Source of the DNA: Oscillospiraceae bacterium
Lineage (GTDB): Bacteria > Bacillota > Clostridia > Oscillospirales > CAG-272
Length of the DNA stretch: 64,000 nt
Assembly (NCBI GenBank): GCA_003343845.1
Contig: QAKK01000025.1
Coordinates: forward strand, 62,001-126,000
Direction: 5' to 3'
How positions within the stretch are numbered: the stretch's first letter is position 1; each line of letters begins with the position of its first letter. The notes under the pieces are model-generated. The model was given only the letters and a program-made list of their open reading frames with translations. It ran no database searches and was not told the origin of the DNA. The position numbers and the translations under genes are program-made. Below are positions 46,870 through 53,103 of the stretch, in pieces.

Positions 46870-46910
46870 GCGGGATTCCTTCTTTTGCGGTTTTGCGGAA
46901 AAGCTGTGTA

Positions 46911-47185
46911 TACCCTCGATTGACAAGAGCAGATACGGTTTTTCGGGGCGGAAACCGCGCCTGCCTTTGTTTTCCTCATTGGCGGGCTGATGCCTGTCTG
47001 CTTCGTCAGCCTCGTCCGGCACATTTCCGCGCCCGAAAAACTCCGAAGGACTTTCCGGTGAGGAAAAATTGGGGTCGGCGAGGAAGAGGACGAAGGTGTG
47101 CCGACCGCCCACCAAGGACGATGACGATGTCCGGCGCCAACTTTTTGCCGCCGGAAAGCGTATCTGCTCTTGTCAATCGAGGGTA
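46911..47185. repeat. Element bracketed by 27-bp perfect inverted repeats in the 5' leader
   Basis: Bases 46911-46937 (TACCCTCGATTGACAAGAGC...) and 47159-47185 are exact reverse complements over 27 bp and enclose 221 bp. Extending outward, they diverge at once. The inside also holds shorter inverted parts (TTTTTCGGG-GCGGAAA at 46939 with TTTCCGCGCCCGAAAAA at 47025). The element lies between the promoter (47191-47219) and the start codon of the SLH glycosidase gene. It could be a DNA-inversion switch or a mini-transposon; no target-site duplication is evident. Confidence 0.75.
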
Positions 47186-47190
47186 CTCTC

Positions 47191-47219
47191 ATTGTAGCAC
47201 ACACGCATCGGCAAGTCAA
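47191..47219 (-). promoter_or_regulatory. Promoter of the phosphodiester glycosidase-SLH gene
   Basis: Read leftward, TTGACT (47214-47219), 17 bases, TACAAT (47191-47196). Transcription would start at about 47185, the very edge of the distal inverted repeat, so the leader of about 315 bases contains the whole element. Confidence 0.8.
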
Positions 47220-47298
47220 AAGAAATTTGCGGAAAGCCGCCGTGACGGGGAAGTGAAGACGGGGGGAATCACGCATCAGCAGGGTACGGCTCCCTTTT

Positions 47299-47485
47299 AG
47301 GCTTCCCCGGTGGGGAAGCTGGCGCCGTAGGCGACTGATGAGGGATTGTACAAAGCAAAACCTCGCACCATGCTGTGCCGACTGCCTGCAAGCCCTCATC
47401 CGTCACAGGATGTTTTCCCATCGGGAAAACTCCGCGAGGCGCAAAGCGTCTCGTACACCTCTCCCCACCGGGGAAGGCTTGGTTC
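47299..47485. repeat. Interspersed palindromic repeat, full copy F (inverted)
   Basis: The same module order as copies A and C but on the opposite strand: CTTCCCCGGTGGGGAAG, GCGCCGTAGGCG, GATGAGGGATTGTACAAAGC, CCATGCTGTGCC, GCAAGCCCTCATCC, GTTTTCCCATCGGGAAAAC, GAGGCGCAAAGCGTCTC, CTCTCCCCACCGGGGAAGG. Module order in F relative to A shows that the two halves are exchangeable. Confidence 0.82.
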
Positions 47486-47518
47486 GTTCGCGAACGGAGG
47501 CAATACCCCCGCATAGCA

Positions 47519-47552
47519 GCAAAAAACCTCCCGACTTCGGGAGGTTTTTTCT
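47519..47552 (-). terminator. sleB-like gene terminator
   Basis: AAAAAACCTCCCGA / TCGGGAGGTTTTTT around a short CTT loop, a strong symmetrical hairpin 17 bases past the stop. Confidence 0.93.
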
Positions 47553-47568
47553 TGTTTTCAGCAAAAAC

Positions 47569-48411
47569 TCAATAATAGAACACGTGGTTGCCGATGGTCT
47601 CGATATACTCGCGGTTCTTCTCCATCCAGCTGCCGCTGCTGACGCGCCCCGCGCAGAAGTACAGCGCGTTGTCCACGACCTCGACGCCCTCGAGCACCGC
47701 CTTGGCGGCGCGCACCGAGCTGTCGGTGGGGTCATTGTAGATCGAACCGGTGGCGACCGGCGAGAACTGCGTGCCGTATTTGCGGTCGAAAATGACGCCG
47801 TAGACCGTGTCCGGGAACGAACCGTCCTCGGTGCGGTTCATCACGACGTTGCCCACCGCAATCTGCCCGCGGAAAGGCTCGCCGCGGCTCTCCGCCGAAA
47901 TGATGCGGGAAAGCCAGTACACGATGTCGCTGTCATAGAAGGTGTCGCCATGCTCAAGAGCGGTCGGCGTGCCCGTGAGGTACACCGCCTTCTCGGCGCC
48001 GTTCCACGTGCATTCCAGCGAGTAGATGCGGCTGATCGTGCGGATCGGCACATAGATCGTGTCGTCGATATTGCGGTTCTTCGCAAGCTCGGAACAGAGG
48101 ATTCTTGCGTTCGCCTCAATGTAATGTTCGTCTGCCTTCGCCTCGATCGTCATGCCGAGCGAAGTCGCGACCGAAACGCCGCGGGAACCGTCCCACTCAA
48201 ACGTTGCGTCCGGGTCTGCTGCGAGAATACCTACACGATAGGGGATGTACGCCGTGCCGTCTGCCAGCCGTGCGCCTTCTACGGGGTTGCTGTTGATATA
48301 AAGGTCAATGGGGGTACCGAAATTTTCGGAAGCCGCGCAGGTTAATGACATCAGCAGCAGGGAAAGCACCGTGACCGTCAGCCAGAGCGCCGTCTTTTTG
48401 CATAATTTCAT
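47569..48411 (-). CDS. Cell wall hydrolase, SleB type
   Basis: 280 aa, secreted (signal peptide about residues 1-27, LWLTVTVLSLLLMSLTCAAS). Residues 33-146 form a copper-amine-oxidase-like N-terminal domain (ADGTAYIPYRV; IYVPIRTISRIY), common as a wall-binding module in Clostridia. Residues 160-280 form a hydrolase_2 (SleB) domain: LSRIISAESRGEPFRGQIAV with catalytic E174, GNVVMNR and QFSPV. SleB enzymes degrade spore cortex during germination; other paralogues act on vegetative wall. AAGGAGAATAGCAGA precedes the ATG. Confidence 0.92.
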   Translation of the reverse strand: MKLCKKTALWLTVTVLSLLLMSLTCAASENFGTPIDLYINSNPVEGARLADGTAYIPYRVGILAADPDATFEWDGSRGVSVATSLGMTIEAKADEHYIEANARILCSELAKNRNIDDTIYVPIRTISRIYSLECTWNGAEKAVYLTGTPTALEHGDTFYDSDIVYWLSRIISAESRGEPFRGQIAVGNVVMNRTEDGSFPDTVYGVIFDRKYGTQFSPVATGSIYNDPTDSSVRAAKAVLEGVEVVDNALYFCAGRVSSGSWMEKNREYIETIGNHVFYY

Positions 48412-48517
48412 TCTGCTATTCTCCTTGTAAATTTTGGGGGTCCATTGCTGAAAAGCAAACTTCGAAAAACGGGCGTTTACCTACACCTTCGCACCCGATC
48501 TCTCGAAAACGCTTGTT

Positions 48518-48547
48518 ATAGTAGCACAACTTGCCCCACTTTGTCAA
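48518..48547 (-). promoter_or_regulatory. sleB-like gene promoter
   Basis: Read leftward, TTGACA (48542-48547), 18 bases, TACTAT (48518-48523), with a leader of about 100 bases. It resembles a vegetative rather than a sporulation-sigma promoter. Confidence 0.7.
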
Positions 48548-48549
48548 CA

Positions 48550-49119
48550 CTTTTTTTGCAAAATGTGCCCGATTGCCCTCCGGAGGCGCTATCATTCTTG
48601 CCCCGTTTTGCACGATTTTATTCAATTTATTATATACAGGCGGTTGCGAAAACACACTTTTTGCAGGTAAAAATTTTTATTCCGCCGACGGAAAAACACC
48701 GGGTTTTGCGGTCGGCGGGCGGGCAAAAGCAGCCGCAAATTTCCGCGCAGATCGGCAGCAGCGCCGCGATTTTTCCGCGCGGTTTCGGGCCGCTGCAAGC
48801 AGCGGTTCACGCGCGCATCCGCCGCCGTTTCCGAGCGCTTCGGACGCTTGTTTCCGGATGTTTTTTGCGTTGTTTTCTTCCTTATTATATATAGAACAGG
48901 TTTCACGCCGAACGGACGTTTTCGCAAATGCCGATGCGCCCTGCGACGGCAAGGGAAGAACAGGTGTTTCCGCACAGTTCAAAACGCTGCACGGCAGGGA
49001 AGCGCAAGTGCGCCGTCGGCAAAGCGAGAATCTTACGTTTCCGAAACGCCGCAAACCCCATGGTTTTGCTTGTCTTGTGTTGGTTTTGTTTTCGGGTACA
49101 AGATGTAGTGGTTGTGGAA
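48550..49119. other. Unexplained noncoding stretch upstream of parAB
   Basis: About 570 bases with no convincing gene on either strand. Two promoter-like sites point right: TTGCAC...TATATA near 48607-48635 and TTGCGT...TATATA near 48865-48896. Hairpins such as CCGCCGAC/GTCGGCGG (about 48682-48720) suggest RNA structure. No DnaA-box cluster is seen. It may hold an RNA gene, decayed sequence or partition-related DNA. Confidence 0.4.
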
Positions 49120-49135
49120 CGTTTCACGTGAAACA
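49120..49135. promoter_or_regulatory. parS centromere-like site 1
   Basis: CGTTTCACGTGAAACA matches the near-universal bacterial parS (TGTTTCACGTGAAACA) in 15 of 16 bases, with a perfect GTTTCACGTGAAAC core. It should nucleate ParB loading. Confidence 0.93.
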
Positions 49136-49170
49136 TCTCAGGGCGTGCAACGCGGGTATACGCACGTAAA

Positions 49171-49186
49171 AGTTTCACGTGAAACA
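49171..49186. promoter_or_regulatory. parS centromere-like site 2
   Basis: AGTTTCACGTGAAACA, with the same perfect 14-bp core, 51 bases after site 1 and 109 bases before parA. Two close sites next to parAB are usual near chromosome origins. Confidence 0.93.
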
Positions 49187-49235
49187 TTTTCGGATGTGCA
49201 AATGTGAATTTTATCTTAATTTTATAGGTCTTCGG

Positions 49236-49264
49236 TTGACTTGCGCGCAATCAGATGCTATAAT
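49236..49264 (+). promoter_or_regulatory. parAB promoter
   Basis: TTGACT (49236-49241), 17 bases, TATAAT (49259-49264), 30 bases before the parA ATG and 50 bases after parS site 2, so ParB spreading could repress it. Confidence 0.85.
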
Positions 49265-49294
49265 AGGGACAGTCTTCAAGTTTCGGAGGGTATT

Positions 49295-50056
49295 ATGGGA
49301 AAAATCATAGCATTTGCCAACCAGAAAGGCGGCGTCGGTAAAACGACCTCGGCTGTCAACATCGCCGCGTCGGTCGGCATTCTCGGAAAATCCGTATTGC
49401 TCATCGACCTCGACCCGCAGGGGAACACCACCAGCGGCGTCGGTATCAATAAAAAGAATCTGAAATCCACATCCTACGAACTGCTGATTGATGAAATCGA
49501 CGCTGCACAGGCAATCGTGGAGACCGAATTCAAGAATCTCTCGGTCATCCCCTCCAACATCTCGCTGGCGGGCGCGGAATTCGACCTCTATCAGCTCGAC
49601 AACCGCGAGTATCGCCTCAAAAAGCAGCTGGAAGCCGTCAAGGACAATTACGACTACATTTTCATCGACTGTCCGCCGTCGCTCGGCATGATCACCGTCA
49701 ACGCGCTGGCTGCCGCCGACGCCGTAATCATCCCGATGCAGTGTGAATACTACGCGCTGGAAGGGCTTTCGCAGCTGATGATCACGATCCGCAAGATCAA
49801 GCAGCTCTACAATCCCGAGCTGGAGATCTGCGGCATTCTCATCACGATGTTCAACGGCAGGCTGATTTTGACCATGCAGGTCATTTCCGAGCTGAAGAAA
49901 TACTACTCGGACAAGCTGTTTAAGACGCCGGTCTCGCGCAACGTCAAGCTCAGCGAGGCGCCGAGCTTCGGCAAACCGGTCTACTACCACGACAAATCCT
50001 CCAAGGGTGCTGTCGAGTACCTTGAGGTCGCAAAAGAACTGATCGAGCGCATCTGA
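49295..50056 (+). CDS. parA: Chromosome-partitioning ATPase ParA/Soj
   Basis: 253 aa, Walker-type ATPase that binds DNA nonspecifically as an ATP dimer and is stimulated by ParB. The deviant Walker A is KGGVGKTT (residues 11-18), DLDPQGNTT is the A' motif and FIDCPPSLG is Walker B. Length matches chromosomal Soj. TCGGAGGG precedes the ATG at 49295; the longer frame to 49241 runs over the -10 and is rejected. It is 25 bases before parB with parS sites directly upstream. Confidence 0.96.
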   Translation: MGKIIAFANQKGGVGKTTSAVNIAASVGILGKSVLLIDLDPQGNTTSGVGINKKNLKSTSYELLIDEIDAAQAIVETEFKNLSVIPSNISLAGAEFDLYQLDNREYRLKKQLEAVKDNYDYIFIDCPPSLGMITVNALAAADAVIIPMQCEYYALEGLSQLMITIRKIKQLYNPELEICGILITMFNGRLILTMQVISELKKYYSDKLFKTPVSRNVKLSEAPSFGKPVYYHDKSSKGAVEYLEVAKELIERI

Positions 50057-50081
50057 GCGCAGAAGCAGGGGGAAAACAACC

Positions 50082-50969
50082 ATGGCTAAGAAACCGGCGG
50101 GGCTGGGAAAAGGCTTTGACAACATCTTTTTTGACAACTCAATCGAGGAAAAAAGCGGCATCACGCGCCTGCGCATCGGACAGATCGAACCGAAGGCGGA
50201 TCAGCCGCGCCGCGTCTTTGAAGGCGAGGCGCTGGCAGAACTGGCGGATTCGATCGCGGTGCACGGCGTCTTGCAGCCGATTCTGGTGCGCGAGATCGCG
50301 GACGGGCACTATCAGATCATCGCGGGCGAGCGGCGCTATCGCGCGTCCAAGATGGCAGGTCTGACCGAAGTGCCGGTCATTGTCCTCGACAAGAGCGACC
50401 TTGAAACCGCGCAGATCTCGCTGATCGAGAATATTCAGCGCGAAGACCTCAACCCGGTTGAGGAGGCGCAGGCATACCGCGCACTGATCGACAGCTACAA
50501 CCTCACGCAGGAGGAGGTCTCCGCCAAGGTCGGCAAGGGCAGAAGCACCATCACCAACGCCTTGCGCCTGCTGGATCTCAGCGACGACGTGGTCGCGATG
50601 CTGAATGCGGGCGAGCTTTCCGCCGGGCATGCGCGCGCGCTGCTTTCGCTGAAGGACAAGAGCCGCGAGCGCGAGGTTGCCGCAAAGATCGTCTCGGGCG
50701 GACTTTCGGTGCGCGCCGCCGAAGATCTTGTGAAAAAGGAGAACCGCGCGGCAGCCGCTACGGCGGAAAGCGATGCGGAGGCGCCCGAGCTTGGGCTTGA
50801 GATCGACTACTACGCCGAGCTTGAGAAAAAAGCAATGGGCATGCTCGGCAGACGGGTAAAGATCAGTCACCGCGGCATTTCCAAGCACGTCACGATCTCC
50901 TATGAAGACAACGAGGATCTGGAGATCCTGCTCACCAAGCTCTGCGGCAACGGAATTATTGAGTCGTAA
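50082..50969 (+). CDS. parB: Chromosome-partitioning protein ParB/Spo0J
   Basis: 295 aa, CTP-dependent clamp that loads at parS. The N-terminal ParB/Srx domain has the CTP-binding GERRYRAS (residues about 84-91) and ENIQREDLNPVEEA. The HTH region is LTQEEVSAKVGKGRSTITNA, and the C-terminal dimer domain starts after an Ala-rich linker (about 225-240). GCAGGGGGAAAACAACC precedes the ATG. It is probably co-transcribed with parA. Confidence 0.96.
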   Translation: MAKKPAGLGKGFDNIFFDNSIEEKSGITRLRIGQIEPKADQPRRVFEGEALAELADSIAVHGVLQPILVREIADGHYQIIAGERRYRASKMAGLTEVPVIVLDKSDLETAQISLIENIQREDLNPVEEAQAYRALIDSYNLTQEEVSAKVGKGRSTITNALRLLDLSDDVVAMLNAGELSAGHARALLSLKDKSREREVAAKIVSGGLSVRAAEDLVKKENRAAAATAESDAEAPELGLEIDYYAELEKKAMGMLGRRVKISHRGISKHVTISYEDNEDLEILLTKLCGNGIIES

Positions 50970-50990
50970 AGTAACCGGAATGCCGGGATG

Positions 50991-51058
50991 CATTTGGGAG
51001 CTATACGAGACGCAAGGGGGAAGGCTTAGAGCGGCGGGAGCAAGCCCCCGTCCTACGG
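50991..51058. repeat. Partial palindromic repeat H with GGCGGGAG hairpin
   Basis: TTTGGGAGCTATACGAGACGC and GGGGGAAGGCTTAG are pieces of the first family. GGCGGGAGCAAGCCCCCGTCC (split here: GGCGGGAGC, AAGCCCCCG) is the flanking hairpin also found at 11160 and 55680. Confidence 0.6.
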
Positions 51059-51112
51059 ATATGACTTCACCCGTCCCGCAAATCCCTAGATATATAATAA
51101 GGAGGTGTTTGT

Positions 51113-51655
51113 ATGTCCGCTCTGCGTGACTTCTTCGCCGAGCTCGGCGATTACCTCGGGGAAAAATACTTTTCACCCGACCTCGGCGACCTGAATTATC
51201 TGAACAGCGACGCCGCCGTGCGGTTTCTGCCGCTCTGCATTGTCGGTCTGTGCGCGGGCATCTTTCTCGCCGCGCTGATCTATTACTACAATTGTGAGTA
51301 TCTCGGGCGCGCGGTGCGCCGCCTTTACGCGGCAGGGGCGTTCTCGCCCGAGGAGGCAAAGACGCTTGCCGAGATCCGCTGCGACAGCCGCGCCTATCGG
51401 AAAAACCTGCGGCGCGACACCGTACTGTCGAAATATGTCCGCCCGGCAGAGGAGGACGGCGCGGCGGAATCCGCGCGGTACTACATTCCCGAAGACCGCC
51501 GCGCGACCGCGCTGAAGCGCTACAAGCCGCTGCACGGCGGCATTGCCTCGCTGATCGGCATTCTGATTGCCTGCGTGGCACTCTGTTTCATCCTGTTGTA
51601 TTATACCCCCGATGTGGTGCGGCTTGCAGACAACGCGATCGGGCTGATTAAATAA
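51113..51655 (+). CDS. Two-helix membrane protein of unknown function
   Basis: 180 aa. Membrane helices lie at about residues 38-58 (FLPLCIVGLCAGIFLAALIY) and 145-166 (GIASLIGILIACVALCFILL), with a basic/acidic loop between (AAGAFSPEEAKTLAEIRCDS). Both ends are probably on the same side. AAGGAGG with perfect spacing precedes the ATG. It is followed 28 bases later by the MORN-repeat membrane protein, with which it may be co-transcribed and work. No named family is recognised. Confidence 0.8.
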   Translation: MSALRDFFAELGDYLGEKYFSPDLGDLNYLNSDAAVRFLPLCIVGLCAGIFLAALIYYYNCEYLGRAVRRLYAAGAFSPEEAKTLAEIRCDSRAYRKNLRRDTVLSKYVRPAEEDGAAESARYYIPEDRRATALKRYKPLHGGIASLIGILIACVALCFILLYYTPDVVRLADNAIGLIK

Positions 51656-51673
51656 CAGATATTTCTGTATAAT
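51655..51673 (+). promoter_or_regulatory. Copy of the XRE operator abutting a TATAAT box
   Basis: ACAGATATTTCTGT (51655-51668) is identical to the operator at 23792-23805, and the identity continues for two more bases. It runs directly into TATAAT (51668-51673). The -35 with 17-base spacing is poor (TGATTA). A start from this -10 would fall after the SD (51674-51677), so it may act as an operator on read-through transcription instead. Confidence 0.6.
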
Positions 51674-51683
51674 GGAGTAAACT

Positions 51684-52871
51684 ATGGCTGATAACAATAC
51701 ATGGCTCTCCCCCGAGGAACGTGCGGCGCTCGCGCGGCAGCGGGAGCTGGAAAGTGCGCGGCGTGCCGCCGTGCAGAACCGGACACAGACCGCCCCGCGC
51801 GCACAGCAGCCGCAGGCGACCGCCCGTCCCGCCGGCACAAAACCGACACAGACAAACCCGCGCGCGCAGCAGCGCCCGCAGCCCGGCGCGGCGCAGTCCC
51901 GCCCGGCACAGCACGCAGGGAGACCCGCCGTGCGCGGCGGCATGCCGAGCGGCGTTCGCCAAGTGCAGCGCTCCGCGCACCCGCCGGCGCCGGTTCGCCC
52001 CGGTGAAGCCACCGGCGACACCAAGGAGCTGCCGCGCTACATTCACACGGCAAAGCGTGGCGGGCACAAGCCGCCGCGGCGGAAGACCCGCACCGTACCG
52101 CCCGTCCGCATCAAGCTGCCGCCGAAAGTGCGCGCTGTCCTGCTTGCCATCGCCGCAGTCACGCTGATCTTCATCATTCTGATGATCTGCGGTGTGCGCT
52201 ACACCAAGGACACCCGCGCCGACGGCAGCACGATCAAGTTCTTCGGCATTGCGAATGCAAGCGGCATCCAAAACGGCTGGATCTCCGCCGACGGCACGCG
52301 CGGACGCATCGCGGACGGCAATAAGATCACTTATTCCAACGGCGACGTCTACGAGGGCGGCATGACGGGGCTGAAGAAGTCCGGCACGGGTACTTACACC
52401 TATAAAAACGGGGACCTCTATGTCGGCAGCTTTGCCGACGACCGCGCAAACGGCAGCGGCACGATGACCTATGCAAACGGCAATGTCTACACCGGCGCGT
52501 TCAAGGACGGACTTCCCGACGGCGAAGGCACGCTGACCTACAAGAGCGGCGACACCTACGTCGGCAGCTTTGCAGCCGGGCGCAAGAACGGCAAGGGCAC
52601 TTACACGAGCGGCGACGCGGTCTACACCGGCGCATATGTGAACGACGTCCGCGAGGGCGAGGGCAAGCAGGTCTACGCCAACGGCGACGTCTACGAGGGT
52701 ACGTTCAAAAACGACATGCGCAACGGGCAGGGCACCTACACCTTTGCCAACGGCGAGCGCTATGTCGGCTCGTTCCGCGACAACCAGCTCAGCGGCGAGG
52801 GCACATACACCTGGCCGAGCGGCAAGACCTACACCGGTCGGTTTGAAAACGGCAAGATCGTAGAAGAATGA
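51684..52871 (+). CDS. Single-pass membrane protein with MORN repeats
   Basis: 395 aa. A cytoplasmic N-terminal tail is rich in Pro, Gln, Ala and Arg (residues 1-148). One helix (about 150-170, AVLLAIAAVTLIFIILMICG) anchors it. An external domain has about seven MORN repeats (217-393) of the YxNGDxYxGxFxxxxxxGxGTYT type, such as YKNGDLYVGSFADDRANGSG. MORN repeats bind lipids or proteins. GGAG lies 7 bases before the ATG. The gene sits under the XRE-type operator and has its own strong terminator. Confidence 0.88.
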   Translation: MADNNTWLSPEERAALARQRELESARRAAVQNRTQTAPRAQQPQATARPAGTKPTQTNPRAQQRPQPGAAQSRPAQHAGRPAVRGGMPSGVRQVQRSAHPPAPVRPGEATGDTKELPRYIHTAKRGGHKPPRRKTRTVPPVRIKLPPKVRAVLLAIAAVTLIFIILMICGVRYTKDTRADGSTIKFFGIANASGIQNGWISADGTRGRIADGNKITYSNGDVYEGGMTGLKKSGTGTYTYKNGDLYVGSFADDRANGSGTMTYANGNVYTGAFKDGLPDGEGTLTYKSGDTYVGSFAAGRKNGKGTYTSGDAVYTGAYVNDVREGEGKQVYANGDVYEGTFKNDMRNGQGTYTFANGERYVGSFRDNQLSGEGTYTWPSGKTYTGRFENGKIVEE

Positions 52872-52878
52872 GAAATAT

Positions 52879-52913
52879 GCGAAAAAGGCTTCCCATCGGG
52901 AAGCCTTTTTCGC
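52879..52913 (+). terminator. MORN-protein gene terminator
   Basis: GCGAAAAAGGCTTCCC pairs perfectly with GGGAAGCCTTTTTCGC around ATC, 8 bases past the stop. Confidence 0.93.
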
Positions 52914-52967
52914 ATGGAGACAGTCGCCCCTGCGAGGTTTGTGCGTGATTTTGTGCATACCGTTTTC

Positions 52968-53039
52968 AAGGATTCCCCCTTGGGGAAGGCTGTACGGGAC
53001 GCAAAGCGTTTCTTAGGTTTCCCTTTGGGGAAGGCATGG
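52968..53039. repeat. Interspersed palindromic repeat, partial copy G
   Basis: TTCCCCCTTGGGGAAGGCTG, TACGGGACGCAAAGCG, then TTTCCCTTTGGGGAAGGC. It is a two-hairpin form like copy B, without the central module. Confidence 0.65.
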
Positions 53040-53057
53040 ATACACCTCCCACCACGC

Positions 53058-53090
53058 AAAGACCGCCCTTCATGCAGGGCGGTCTTTTTA
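53058..53090. terminator. Bidirectional terminator before the SLH protein gene
   Basis: AAAGACCGCCCT pairs with AGGGCGGTCTTT around a 6-base loop, followed by T5. It mainly ends the leftward SLH gene. Confidence 0.88.
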
Positions 53091-53103
53091 TCTTTCTTTG
53101 CGG

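Noticed and set aside
43786..46923. 1045-codon open frame antisense to the glycosidase-SLH gene
   Set aside because: A Gly/Arg-rich shadow frame; the sense strand has a signal peptide, catalytic motif and SLH repeats.
46911..47185. An insertion sequence with terminal repeats
   Set aside because: Only 221 bases lie between the repeats, with no transposase and no visible target-site duplication; kept as an inverted-repeat element of unknown type.
48550..49119. Replication origin (oriC)
   Set aside because: No cluster of DnaA boxes, no dnaA or dnaN, and no A+T-rich unwinding region beyond the two TATATA boxes.
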